Assembly: GCF_001512285.1 (NCBI RefSeq)
Contig: NZ_LNUV01000006.1
Coordinates: 1,159,273 to 1,223,272, forward strand
DNA length: 64,000 bases
Direction: 5' to 3'
Source: Arthrobacter sp. EpRS71
GTDB taxonomy: Bacteria; Actinomycetota; Actinomycetes; Actinomycetales; Micrococcaceae
The notes under the pieces were generated by a model that saw only the letters and a program-made list of their open reading frames with translations, had not been told where the DNA came from and did no database searches. Shown here piece by piece: positions 42,422-50,276 of this stretch. Position 1 is the first letter of the stretch. Each line of letters starts with the position of its first letter. The position numbers and the translations under genes are program-made.

Positions 42422-42444
42422 CTGTCATCTGCGCGGGTAGTGAA

Positions 42445-43953
42445 TTAGTGCTCTGACGCGCTGGATGCCTTGAGCGGGACTTCCTTGCCATCGGCGTCAA
42501 TCAGCTTGCCGTTTTCGAAGCGGTCGCCTTCGCTCAGGCACTTGATGTCCTCTTCGCTGACCACCCTGTCAGTGCCTGCTACGAACACGGACTGGTTGTC
42601 CGAGTTGCCGGCCTTGAAGTGGTTGAAGAGTATGTTCAGCAGGATGGCCATGACCGCTGCCGAGCTGATGCCGGAGTGGAAGATCGTGGCGAACCAGGAG
42701 GGGAACTGGTCGTAGAACTTCGGGGCGGCGATGGGGATCATGCCGAAGCCGATCGAAGCCGCCACGATGATCAGGTTCATGTTGTTCTTGTACTCAACCT
42801 TGGCCAGGGTACGGATACCGCTGGCTGCCACCGTACCGAAGAGCACGACGCCGGCGCCGCCCAGGACGGGCGTCGGAACCGCTGCGACAACGCGGCCCAG
42901 GATCGGCAGGAGACCGAGGATCACCAGGATGAGGCCGCCGGCACTGACCACGAAGCGGCTCTTGATGCCCGTGATGGCCACCAGGCCCACGTTCTGGGCG
43001 AACGCGCTCTGCGTGAAGGAGTTGAACAGCGGGGAGATGGCGCTGGAGAGCATATCTGCGCGGAGGCCGTCGCCGATGCGGCGGGAGTCCACTTTGGTGT
43101 CCACGATCTCGCCCACTGCAATGATGTCTGCCGAGGTCTCAGTGAGTGTCACCAGGATGACGATGAGCATGGAAATGATGGCCGCGATCTCGAATGTGGG
43201 AGCACCGAATGCGAACGGCGTGGGGAAGGCAACGATGTCGCCCTGGCCAACCTTGGAGAAGTCAGCCATGCCCGCAATCAACGCGATGATGGTGCCAATG
43301 ACCATGGCCAGCAGGATGGAGAGCCGGGAAATGGCGGCGTTGCCAACCTTGCTCAGGAGGAGGACAACACCCATGGTTGCCGCTGCGAGTCCGATGTTGG
43401 CCATGCTGCCGTAGTTGTCGGCCTTGGCGTTGCCGCCCATGGCCCAATTAGCGGCCACCGGCATCAGCGTCAGGCCGATGGTGGTGATGACGGTGCCGGT
43501 AACAACCGGTGGGAAGAACTTGATGATCTTGGAGAACAGTGGGGTGATCGCCAAGCCAATCAGCGAGGCTACGATCACCGAGCCGAACACCGCCTGGATG
43601 CCTCCACCACCTTGGACGATCGCCACCATGGTGGAAACGCCGGCGAAGGAAACGCCCTGGACCAGCGGCAGCTGCGAACCGAACCACGGGATGCCCACGG
43701 TCTGAAGGATGGTGGCCAGGCCGCCAACGAACAAGCAAGCGGCGATGAGGAGGCCGATGTCCTGCGAGTTCATGCCGGCCGCTGCACCGATGATCAGGGG
43801 CGGGGCAATGATTCCGCCATACATGGTGAGGACGTGCTGGAAGCCGTAGGCGAACGTGCTTCCGATGGAAAGTCGTTTGTCCTCGGGCCGCTCCGACTGA
43901 TGCTTCTGGGGCGCGGTGGTATTCGCAGGACGGGATTTCTTCTTGATGTTCAT
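42445..43953 (-). CDS. NCS2 family uric acid/xanthine permease
   Basis: A 502-residue permease of the nucleobase:cation symporter-2 (PucJ/PucK/UacT-like) branch. Around fourteen hydrophobic segments; substrate-site motifs ETSADIIAVGEIV (about residue 275) and VPTPVLGGAGVVLFG (about 325) are typical for urate/xanthine members. It lies 167 nt downstream of urate oxidase on the same strand, which supports urate as a substrate. The start region contains a direct duplication (GTCTGCCATGAAC twice, 18 nt apart), giving a second possible ATG upstream in another frame; the chosen ATG at 43953 opens the full protein. Confidence 0.9.
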   Translation of the reverse strand: MNIKKKSRPANTTAPQKHQSERPEDKRLSIGSTFAYGFQHVLTMYGGIIAPPLIIGAAAGMNSQDIGLLIAACLFVGGLATILQTVGIPWFGSQLPLVQGVSFAGVSTMVAIVQGGGGIQAVFGSVIVASLIGLAITPLFSKIIKFFPPVVTGTVITTIGLTLMPVAANWAMGGNAKADNYGSMANIGLAAATMGVVLLLSKVGNAAISRLSILLAMVIGTIIALIAGMADFSKVGQGDIVAFPTPFAFGAPTFEIAAIISMLIVILVTLTETSADIIAVGEIVDTKVDSRRIGDGLRADMLSSAISPLFNSFTQSAFAQNVGLVAITGIKSRFVVSAGGLILVILGLLPILGRVVAAVPTPVLGGAGVVLFGTVAASGIRTLAKVEYKNNMNLIIVAASIGFGMIPIAAPKFYDQFPSWFATIFHSGISSAAVMAILLNILFNHFKAGNSDNQSVFVAGTDRVVSEEDIKCLSEGDRFENGKLIDADGKEVPLKASSASEH

Positions 43954-44037
43954 GGCAGACTTTCTGGGTTCATGGCAGACGTCTTCGTCTGGCTAACTGT
44001 GTCTGGCTAACAAAATCTTGGGATTTTTGGGGTTGGG

Positions 44038-44091
44038 TTTGTGTGCAGGTCCGGCCGTTACGGGGCGCCGTTGGGGGGACCTGCACACAAA
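44038..44091 (-). other. Long stem-loop between urate oxidase and the NCS2 permease
   Basis: A perfect 15-bp stem (TTTGTGTGCAGGTCC at 44038-44052 with 44077-44091) enclosing a GC-rich loop that can itself fold. It is 30 nt past the urate oxidase stop and 84 nt before the permease start. No T-run follows on the minus strand. It may set the relative amounts of the two products by partial termination or RNA processing. Confidence 0.7.
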
Positions 44092-44120
44092 GCCTTGAGG
44101 TGGTGCGGTTTTAGTGCGGT

Positions 44121-45035
44121 TTAGCAGAAGCCGGCGATGCCGCTCCAGGCAACCGGTGCAGCGTCGATGTTCTCGCGCTGGACCGTGGCTTCGATGAGGC
44201 CGTACGGGCGGTCAGCCGCGAAGAAGACCTCGTTGGGGTTGTCCAAGCCGAACGGGCTCAGGTCAACCAGGAAGTGGTGCTTGTTGGGCATGGAGAACTT
44301 GATCTCGTCCACTTCGCTGTGTGCCTCAAGGACTTTCTTGCCCATGTCGAACAGCGTCTGCTGCAAGGCGTGGGAGTAGTTTTCCGTGAAGCCTTCAAGC
44401 AGGAGTGCCTTGATGTCCTCGTAGCTCTTGTTGAAGTCCGTGCCGGCGAAGTCCAAGTTGGTGTTGTAGCGCCAGCGGGCGGAAACATCGGTGGCCAGGA
44501 TGCGGTCGGTGGTTTCCGGCAGGGTGGTGTACTTATCCCGCGGGTAACCAACAAAGCCGGACTGCGTGGTCTTCAGGACGGTCAGGTCCTTGAGGCCGCT
44601 GACCAGGTGCGTGGTTGCGCCATCACGGACGACGACGGCGGTACGCACCTCTTGCCCGTTGCGGACGAAGCTGTGGTCGTGTCCCTCGCCGTGGGCCTGA
44701 ATACGGTCCCAGCTGTAGGCCTCGGCTTCCCAGCGGCCCCCGGTGACCCAGTCGAATCCGCCGGTGAAGTGATCCGCAAGGCGCAGGAGGAAGGACTCGG
44801 GCGAGCCGATGCCTTCACGGGCGAACGCGTAGACGGTGTTCTTCTGGGTGTCGGTGGCAACGACGTGGCCGTTGTCGCCTTGGAGGTGTGCGGCCTGGAA
44901 GTCGCCGCGCAGCTGCGAGGTGACGTTCAGGTCTTCAATGTGGTGGCGGTCCGTATCCCGAGTGACCTTGACGACGCGGACTTCTGCTTTGCCGTACTGG
45001 TTTTCGCCGAGGACGATGTTGTTGCTCATGGTCAT
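44121..45035 (-). CDS. pucL: Urate oxidase (factor-independent urate hydroxylase)
   Basis: A 304-residue cofactor-free uricase that converts urate to 5-hydroxyisourate. Recognisable blocks: VRVVKVTRDTDRH with the catalytic Lys, ATDTQKNTVYAFARE with the Thr, LKTTQSGFVGYP, RWRYN and SMPNKHHFLVDL with the His. The length is normal for a two-domain uricase. ATG at 45035 or 45029 (GTGGGAT-like site suits the second). 5-Hydroxyisourate hydrolase and OHCU decarboxylase genes are not adjacent. An inverted repeat 19 nt upstream is a likely operator. Confidence 0.96.
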   Translation of the reverse strand: MTMSNNIVLGENQYGKAEVRVVKVTRDTDRHHIEDLNVTSQLRGDFQAAHLQGDNGHVVATDTQKNTVYAFAREGIGSPESFLLRLADHFTGGFDWVTGGRWEAEAYSWDRIQAHGEGHDHSFVRNGQEVRTAVVVRDGATTHLVSGLKDLTVLKTTQSGFVGYPRDKYTTLPETTDRILATDVSARWRYNTNLDFAGTDFNKSYEDIKALLLEGFTENYSHALQQTLFDMGKKVLEAHSEVDEIKFSMPNKHHFLVDLSPFGLDNPNEVFFAADRPYGLIEATVQRENIDAAPVAWSGIAGFC

Positions 45036-45053
45036 ATCCCAACTTCTGTGAGG

Positions 45054-45069
45054 TGGAACCTACGTTCCA
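45054..45069. promoter_or_regulatory. Perfect 16-nt palindrome upstream of urate oxidase
   Basis: TGGAACCTACGTTCCA: six-base half sites around a 4-nt spacer, 19 nt before the ATG and just downstream of a -10-like TAATTT on the minus strand, a position suited to repression. The rest of the 370-nt gap 45036-45405 holds a terminator (45123), a near-palindrome AGGTTACGTGACCT (45179-45192) and a second operator-like repeat (45361). Confidence 0.6.
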
Positions 45070-45122
45070 TCAATGAAATTAAGCGCGTGTTTCCACTGCG
45101 TTTCTGGTGGAGCTGACCCAAC

Positions 45123-45154
45123 AAAAAAGAGCCAGCATCCATGGATGCCAGCTC
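45123..45154 (-). terminator. Intrinsic terminator upstream of urate oxidase
   Basis: On the minus strand GAGC-TG-GCATCC-AT-GGATGC-TG-GCTC is followed by six T residues (A6 at 45123-45128 on plus). It lies about 90 nt upstream of the urate oxidase start in the same orientation, so it either blocks read-through from the right or acts as an attenuator in a longer uricase leader. Confidence 0.75.
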
Positions 45155-45360
45155 ATTACGACCCTGCCTGCTGCTCTCAGGTTACGTGACCTACGCCACG
45201 AACTCATTCGAGAGTAGCGCACTATTTCGTCCTGTGTATACGGGTTCCCGAGGATCGTTATGAACCATCCAAATGTGACCGGGGCAACTCGCTTTGCTCT
45301 GGTGGGGGTCTTGACGCCTGCTTTCAGCGCTGCCTACACTTTCCACATAACAATAAAAGT

Positions 45361-45377
45361 TTTCCGAAGTACGGAAA
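45361..45377. promoter_or_regulatory. Operator-like inverted repeat upstream of a small gene
   Basis: TTTCCG-N5-CGGAAA, perfect half sites, 29 nt upstream of the small gene at 45406. The layout is the same as TTTCG-N5-CGAAA at 50212-50226 upstream of guanine deaminase. Confidence 0.5.
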
Positions 45378-45405
45378 CTGTTTGTATGAGAAAGAGGAGG
45401 AACAG

Positions 45406-45582
45406 ATGGACTCGAAGGATACGAACAACGTCGTGGAATTCCCGGCGCCCGGTCAGGAGCTGTACCTGCCCTTCGGTGCAACAGATCCCGACTTCTACAT
45501 TCCGGCCGACTGTGACCGCAAAGCCGGCGGGTTCTCCCGTTGGCTGCGCGCGCTCCCGGTGTTCGGCCGGCAGCGCCCCTAG
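45406..45582 (+). CDS. Small hypothetical protein (58 residues)
   Basis: A 58-residue protein with a strong start: AGGAGG six bases before the ATG at 45406, a regulated-looking promoter with an inverted repeat, and an open frame to 45582. The N-terminal half is acidic and hydrophilic; the middle carries YLPFGATDPDFYIP with a lone Cys in DCDRKAGG; the end is basic (WLRALPVFGRQRP). No signal peptide or membrane helix. I do not recognise a family. Its place inside the purine cluster, with an IclR-like operator, suggests it is co-regulated with urate oxidase, from which it diverges. Confidence 0.65.
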   Translation: MDSKDTNNVVEFPAPGQELYLPFGATDPDFYIPADCDRKAGGFSRWLRALPVFGRQRP

Positions 45583-45699
45583 GATCTCCTGCATCCAAAG
45601 GGCGCGGACTCTGCGCAACAGAGCCAACGAGGCGGGCGATACCTGGGGAGGTGTCGCCCGCCTTTCCGCTGCCACGCGGCGCTTCGGTTGTGCCCATTT

Positions 45700-45755
45700 C
45701 GGGGGTTCCCTGCATGGCATGCCGTGCGCACGGCACTGTTGGCAGCGAACCCCCG
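45700..45755. repeat. 56-nt palindromic element, copy 1 (family B)
   Basis: Outer arms CGGGGGTTCCCTGC (45700-45713) and GCAGCGAACCCCCG (45742-45755), with a perfect inner palindrome TGCCGTGCGCACGGCA at 45720-45735. It lies between the convergent small gene and the AbiEi-like gene. Further copies at 46772-46827 and 48601-48656, all 56 nt. Confidence 0.88.
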
Positions 45756-45764
45756 TATCTGGTC

Positions 45765-46703
45765 CTAGCTCGCTTCCCGCAGCACTCTCAGCACGCTCGT
45801 TTTGAACTCTTGTTCCCTGAACAACTGCGGCCACCTGATCCGGATGAACCTCCAGCCGAGCTCGCTCAAAGCCTTTTCGCGCAGCCGTTCCTGGTAAATC
45901 ACCTCGTCAGTTGGGGCGTAATCGAAGTACTTCACCCTTCCGTCGAACTCCAGAGCCACCTTTTTCTTCTTCCAGGCAAAGTCCAGCCGATGCCGACCTT
46001 CCGCTGACGAGACGTCCACCTGTAGTTCGGGTAGGTCTATCCGCAGCCGCTGGAGCAACTCGCGGGTGAGAGTTTCCCCGGGCGACTCTGATCTGGCATC
46101 CGCATTTTCCAATGCCCGGCGGAGGGTCAGGACGCCGTTGGATCCGGCCAGCGAGGCACACATCTGCTGCAGCTTCGCCACGTCGGCACCCTTTCTGAGT
46201 GCGTGGTCCATGAGGACCAGCGCTTGTTTGTAGCTCAGTATCCGGCAGCAGTCCACCACGGTCTGCTCCAAAGTGGTGCAGGGCATGCCCTGAACGAAAG
46301 CAAGGCCGCCTTTCAATGCCAGCGGCCGGGTGTGTGGAACGACGTCCCCGCCGTGAGACGTGGATGATGTTGTTGTCTCCGTTGTGATGTGGACTTTGTC
46401 ATCCACATTCCACAGGAATAAGCCGTGGAGGCGCGCTGCCGAGGTGTGACTGTAAACGGAGCCGCCGGCCGACGTCGTAAGCGTTCCGTGTGCGTGCGCG
46501 GCAACGAGCTGCAGACTGCGGACCCACGGCTTTTGGGCCGCCCATGTGCTGCCTCGGATATAGCAGCCGCGGCGTAGCCGCACCAGGTCTCCGGAGCGGA
46601 CCAGCAAGGAAATTCGGCGGTCGTTGATCCCCAGTTCGTGCAGCTCGTTGGTCCGCCAGAGGTCCATTTCCGAGGGGAGCTGGTCTTTGATGCTCTTTGT
46701 CAT
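45765..46703 (-). CDS. AbiEi-like antitoxin domain and DUF559 endonuclease-like protein
   Basis: A 312-residue protein in two parts. Residues 15-60 form an AbiEi-type winged helix (LHELGINDRRISLLVRSGDLVRLRRGCYI). A middle region follows with TSAARLHGL and TLEQTVVDCCR. Residues 225-310 form a DUF559/Vsr-like restriction-fold domain (HRLDFAWKKKKVALEFDGRVKYF with the acidic and Lys residues of the fold). Such proteins are numerous in actinobacteria and usually annotated as type IV antitoxin-like, but no AbiEii toxin lies beside it. Flanked by family B repeats on both sides. Its biological role is uncertain; a solitary defence- or repair-related protein is possible. Confidence 0.75.
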   Translation of the reverse strand: MTKSIKDQLPSEMDLWRTNELHELGINDRRISLLVRSGDLVRLRRGCYIRGSTWAAQKPWVRSLQLVAAHAHGTLTTSAGGSVYSHTSAARLHGLFLWNVDDKVHITTETTTSSTSHGGDVVPHTRPLALKGGLAFVQGMPCTTLEQTVVDCCRILSYKQALVLMDHALRKGADVAKLQQMCASLAGSNGVLTLRRALENADARSESPGETLTRELLQRLRIDLPELQVDVSSAEGRHRLDFAWKKKKVALEFDGRVKYFDYAPTDEVIYQERLREKALSELGWRFIRIRWPQLFREQEFKTSVLRVLREAS

Positions 46704-46771
46704 GAGTCAAGACTTGAATGAACCAAGGGGCCGGCACAGGGGCGAGTTGGCCTATGTGGAGAAACCGGCTT

Positions 46772-46827
46772 CGAGGGTTCCCTGCAGGAGATGCCGGGCG
46801 AACGGCATCTTGAGCAGGGAACCCACG
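46772..46827. repeat. 56-nt palindromic element, copy 2 (family B)
   Basis: CGAGGGTTCCCTGC at 46772-46785 and GCAGGGAACCCACG at 46814-46827 with a degenerate inner palindrome (ATGCCG...CGGCAT). This copy lies 5' of the AbiEi-like gene instead of between convergent ends and is the most diverged of the three. Confidence 0.85.
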
Positions 46828-46839
46828 AAACGGTCGGCA

Positions 46840-47114
46840 TGGCGGATTGTGGTTTCACGTATGCTGGGTCGACGACCACCTCCGGGTACCTCAAGGTCGT
46901 GGCGGCCCTGACCGGACACGGGCTGCAAACTCTCGTTCAACCGGACCGTCTACAGGCGGGGTTCGGCTCAGATCGGGATTCCGATGCGCATGGCCGCGTC
47001 GTGCCGGACCATGTACCGGCTGAAACCCTGCCAAGGCAGGTGGCAACAGAGCCGGCTGGGGAGACGGCACCGAGGCAGCTTCACTGTGGCTGCTACCCAA
47101 AAGGAACTCAAGTC
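46840..47114 (+). other. Long structured leader of the Thr-rich lipoprotein gene
   Basis: A gene-free 275 nt directly before the lipoprotein ATG. It contains several local hairpins: ATCGG/CCGAT at 46974-46987, GCCGG/CCGGC at 47011-47028, CCTGCC/GGCAGG at about 47033-47046, and GGCAGC/GCTGC around 47077-47096, then AAAAGGAAC as ribosome binding site. The segment after GAAACC (hairpin, then TGGCAACAGAGCC) has an arrangement loosely like the c-di-GMP-I riboswitch core. I cannot confirm a known class. Confidence 0.35.
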
Positions 47115-48584
47115 ATGAAATTTAAGGTCTCACTATTCGTGGCGGTGATGGCGTTGGCTCTTTCCGGATGTACAACGCCTGAACCGCTGCCCACGCCGTC
47201 GGTCACTACCACGGTCACAGGCACTACTACAGCGACTCCCACCGCTTCGGAAACCTCGACGGCGACGCCCACCGCGACGTCGACGCCCACTGTTTCGGAA
47301 ACCTCGACGGCGACGCCCACCGCTTCGGAAACCCCGACGTCGACGCCCACCGGGTCAGCGACGCCCACTGTTTCGGAAACCCCGACGGCGACGCCCACCG
47401 GGTCAGCGACTCCCACCGCGACACCACCCGCGGGTAGCCTCGCAAACCTTGCCCGGATTCCTTGGGACGGTGGACCGGGATATTGGTCGAAGTTCCCGGG
47501 TGCGGCGAAGCTGAACAACCCCAACCTGTTCCCTGTGAGTGTGTTCTTCGGAAAACCGGAGCACGCTGCGCAGCTAAAGGACCTCGGCGTGAATGTGTAT
47601 CAGGAAGCTGAACACGATGGCTCCACGCTGACGTCCATCACTGATACTGGGATGCTCGTCATCGCGGGCCAGGAGTGGACCCGTGCCGAAGTGGGCACCA
47701 ACGCCGGGGTTGTCGGCTGGGCAACGTATGACGAATGCGACATGGGTCTTGGCTGCTCCGGTAGCAATACCCAAGAGAACCTGCAGCAGATGAACAATCT
47801 TGTGGCGAAGATCCGCGCTTACGGCGACGGCAGGCCGATCAATGCCAACTACGGCAAAGGCATTTTGGGAACCTGGTGGGCCAACGGGACCATGGATGAC
47901 TTCATGGCGGTTGTGGACTTCGCATCGGCTGATAATTACGCCTACACCAGTCCGGCCGTGGGAGATGCGTTCAAGGTTTCCCCGGCCTGGCCTGCGGAAG
48001 CGGACCCCGCCGTGAGTGCGGCATACGGGTGGCAGGTTGATCGGATGCGCTCTTTCCAGGCAACCCCTGGGGCGAAGCCAAACTGGGTGTTCGTGGAGTC
48101 AGCCCGCCCCTATTTATCCGAGTCGAACGCCAAGACCATAACCCCTGAGCAGATGGAAGGCGCCATGTGGTCCGGCATCATCCATGAAGCCCGGGGAATC
48201 AGCATTTTCCAGCACAATAACGATCCTGCGTACGGAAATTACTCGCTGGTGGACATCCCTGCCGACCGCAAAGCGAAGATCAAGGCTGCTCTGGGCCGGA
48301 TTCAGGCGCTGGCACCTGTCCTCAACACCCAGAGCTATGTGTGGGATGCCGGGGTTGCTGGAGCGGACACCATGCTCAAAGCCAAGGACGGCAGTGCGTA
48401 CCTTTTCGCGGGCATTGGTTTGAACGGCGCCACCGGTTCCAAGACGTTCACGCTTCCAGCTGGGATCACTGGTACCCAGGTGGAGGTGGTGGGCGAGGGC
48501 CGCACCCTCCAGATATCCGGTGGAAAGTTCACGGACTCGTTCGCGAATGAGTACACGCACCACGTTTACAAGATCACGATCTAA
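47115..48584 (+). CDS. Secreted lipoprotein with Thr/Pro/Ser repeat linker and TIM-barrel-like domain
   Basis: 489 residues. Signal peptide with lipobox LALSGC, then a linker of about 85 residues made of repeated TATPTASET- and TPTGSATPT-type units, likely to span the wall or be glycosylated. The C-terminal domain (about residues 110-400) starts LARIPWDGGPGYW and reads like a glycoside hydrolase-type barrel (QEWTRAEVG, NYGKGILGTWW, SADNYAYTS, VFVESARPYLS, MWSGIIHEARGISIFQHN), followed by a beta-rich end. Catalytic acids are probably among the Glu/Asp of ADNY and FVES, but I cannot assign a family. AAAGGAAC lies upstream of the ATG. Confidence 0.75.
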   Translation: MKFKVSLFVAVMALALSGCTTPEPLPTPSVTTTVTGTTTATPTASETSTATPTATSTPTVSETSTATPTASETPTSTPTGSATPTVSETPTATPTGSATPTATPPAGSLANLARIPWDGGPGYWSKFPGAAKLNNPNLFPVSVFFGKPEHAAQLKDLGVNVYQEAEHDGSTLTSITDTGMLVIAGQEWTRAEVGTNAGVVGWATYDECDMGLGCSGSNTQENLQQMNNLVAKIRAYGDGRPINANYGKGILGTWWANGTMDDFMAVVDFASADNYAYTSPAVGDAFKVSPAWPAEADPAVSAAYGWQVDRMRSFQATPGAKPNWVFVESARPYLSESNAKTITPEQMEGAMWSGIIHEARGISIFQHNNDPAYGNYSLVDIPADRKAKIKAALGRIQALAPVLNTQSYVWDAGVAGADTMLKAKDGSAYLFAGIGLNGATGSKTFTLPAGITGTQVEVVGEGRTLQISGGKFTDSFANEYTHHVYKITI

Positions 48585-48600
48585 CCGGGCCGCCCCACTT

Positions 48601-48656
48601 CGGGGGTTCCCTGCGAACAGTGCCGTGCGCACGGCATCCTGCACAGGGAACCCCCG
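48601..48656. repeat. 56-nt palindromic element, copy 3 (family B)
   Basis: CGGGGGTTCCCTGC at 48601-48614, inner TGCCGTGCGCACGGCA at 48620-48635, and the right arm CAGGGAACCCCCG at 48644-48656. It fills the gap between the convergent lipoprotein and deaminase genes. Confidence 0.9.
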
Positions 48657-48683
48657 AGCCGGGCCCAGCCAAAACCCCCAAAG

Positions 48684-50027
48684 CTACCCGGCCACCAACT
48701 TCCGCGCCGCTGCAGAGTGCTCGGCGATGAGCCCCGCAACGTCGAGCCCGGGAATCGCACCATCAACCACCCGCCAAGCACCGCCCACCATCACCCGGTC
48801 CGCCCGGTCCGCACCGCAGAGCAAGAGTGCGGCTACGGGGTCGTGGCTGCCGGAGAACCGCAGCTCGTCGGGCTTGAACAGGGCCAGGTCCGCTTGGAGT
48901 CCCGGGGCCAGCTGACCAATATCGGCGCGCCCCAAAACTGCGGCGGATCCACGGGTGGCCCATCCCAGAGCCCGCTCCACGGGAACTGAAGCTCCGTAGC
49001 GGAGTCGCTGCAGATACAGGGCCTGCCGTGCTTCGAGGATCATGTTGGAGGCATCGTTCGACGCCGAACCATCCACTCCCAGCCCCACGGGAACGCCCGC
49101 TGCCTCAAGTTCCAGAACGCGCGCGGTCCCGGATGCGAGGCGCATGTTGGAAGTGGGGCAATGTGCGACGGCGGTGCCGGCAGCTCCCAGCCTGGCGATC
49201 TCTTCGTCGTTGAAGTGGATACCGTGTCCGAGCCACGTCCGGTTGCTCAACCAGCCGACGGAATCCAAATAATCCACGGTCCGCAGTCCAAACATGGATT
49301 TGCAGAAGTCTTCCTCGTCGATCGTTTCGGCAAGGTGAGTGTGGAGTCGTACGTCGAACCGTTCTGCCATGGCGGCGCTTTCGGCCATGATTTCCTTGGT
49401 CACGGAGAACGGCGAGCATGGTGCAAGGGCGATCTGAACAACAGCGCCATCACCGGTTTCGTGATACTGGCGAATGAGCCGTTCGCTGTCCGCAAGGATC
49501 GCCTCGGGCGACTGGACCGTGGTCCTGGGCGGCAGCCCGCCGTCGTCCTCTCCGAGTGTCATGGACCCGCGGGTCAACGTGGCCCGCATTCCCATGGCCC
49601 GCACAGCCGCCACCTCAATGTCGATTGCGTCTTCCATACCGTCCGGGAAGAGGTAGTGGTGGTCGGCGGCGGTGGTGCATCCGGATAGCAGCAGTTCGGC
49701 AAGGGATACCTGTACCGCAAGCTCGAGGCTCCGTGGGGTGAGCCGGGCCCACACCGGGTACAGGTTCTGCAGCCAGGGGAACAGCGGCGCGTTGGCCACG
49801 GGCCCCCACGCGCGGGTGAGGGTTTGGTAGAAGTGGTGGTGCGTGTTGATGAGCCCGGGGAGAACCACGTGCCCGGACGCGTCAAAGACGGTTGCGGGGG
49901 AGGACGGCTGCCCGCCCGACGGCACCAGCTCCAGAATTTTCCCGTCGGCAACAACCAGGCCGCCGCCGGCGTCGAGGTCGTTCGCGGTGAAGATGCCCAG
50001 CGGGTTCTTGATCCAAAGTGGGGTCAT
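48684..50027 (-). CDS. 8-Oxoguanine deaminase (amidohydrolase family)
   Basis: A 447-residue amidohydrolase that deaminates 8-oxoguanine (to urate) or related aminopurines. The metal site is INTHHHFYQTLTRA (His-x-His), then HTHLAE, LGHGIHF and the Asp of GVDGSASND. VVLPGLINTHHHFYQ and PTSNMRLASG are typical of the 8-oxoguanine/AtzB-like branch. The other known use of this fold, guanine or chlorohydroxy-triazine deamination, cannot be excluded by sequence alone. It diverges from guaD across a 412-nt region with a shared palindromic operator. Urate as direct product links it to the urate oxidase nearby. Confidence 0.88.
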   Translation of the reverse strand: MTPLWIKNPLGIFTANDLDAGGGLVVADGKILELVPSGGQPSSPATVFDASGHVVLPGLINTHHHFYQTLTRAWGPVANAPLFPWLQNLYPVWARLTPRSLELAVQVSLAELLLSGCTTAADHHYLFPDGMEDAIDIEVAAVRAMGMRATLTRGSMTLGEDDGGLPPRTTVQSPEAILADSERLIRQYHETGDGAVVQIALAPCSPFSVTKEIMAESAAMAERFDVRLHTHLAETIDEEDFCKSMFGLRTVDYLDSVGWLSNRTWLGHGIHFNDEEIARLGAAGTAVAHCPTSNMRLASGTARVLELEAAGVPVGLGVDGSASNDASNMILEARQALYLQRLRYGASVPVERALGWATRGSAAVLGRADIGQLAPGLQADLALFKPDELRFSGSHDPVAALLLCGADRADRVMVGGAWRVVDGAIPGLDVAGLIAEHSAAARKLVAG

Positions 50028-50209
50028 TGCAGGTTCCTTGTCTGGTCGGCGTGTACGCGTTCCAGCTCAGTTAGGCCCTGTCTGCTGATCCAGGTTGCCG
50101 GACCGTCAGAACGCGGCCCAGTCCGAAAAGCGTAGAATGCTCGACGGCGGCCGTCAACGCCCTGGGGCGGGTTCCGGTCACATTCGGGCACCAGAATCTC
50201 AGCGCAGGT

Positions 50210-50228
50210 AATTTCGCATGACGAAATT
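50210..50228. promoter_or_regulatory. Operator-like palindrome between the two deaminase genes
   Basis: AATTTCG-CATGA-CGAAATT: perfect seven-base half sites with a 5-nt spacer, midway in the divergent intergenic region 50028-50439. The TTTCG half site recurs at 41306 and 62334. Confidence 0.6.
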
Positions 50229-50276
50229 AAGTTTTCAAAAAACTATGGCGCGGCTCACAAACCTGGTGCTACGCTC

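Noticed and set aside
45765..46703. Complete AbiE-type toxin-antitoxin system
   Set aside because: Only the AbiEi-like domain protein is present, fused to a DUF559-like domain; no AbiEii nucleotidyltransferase toxin gene adjoins it.
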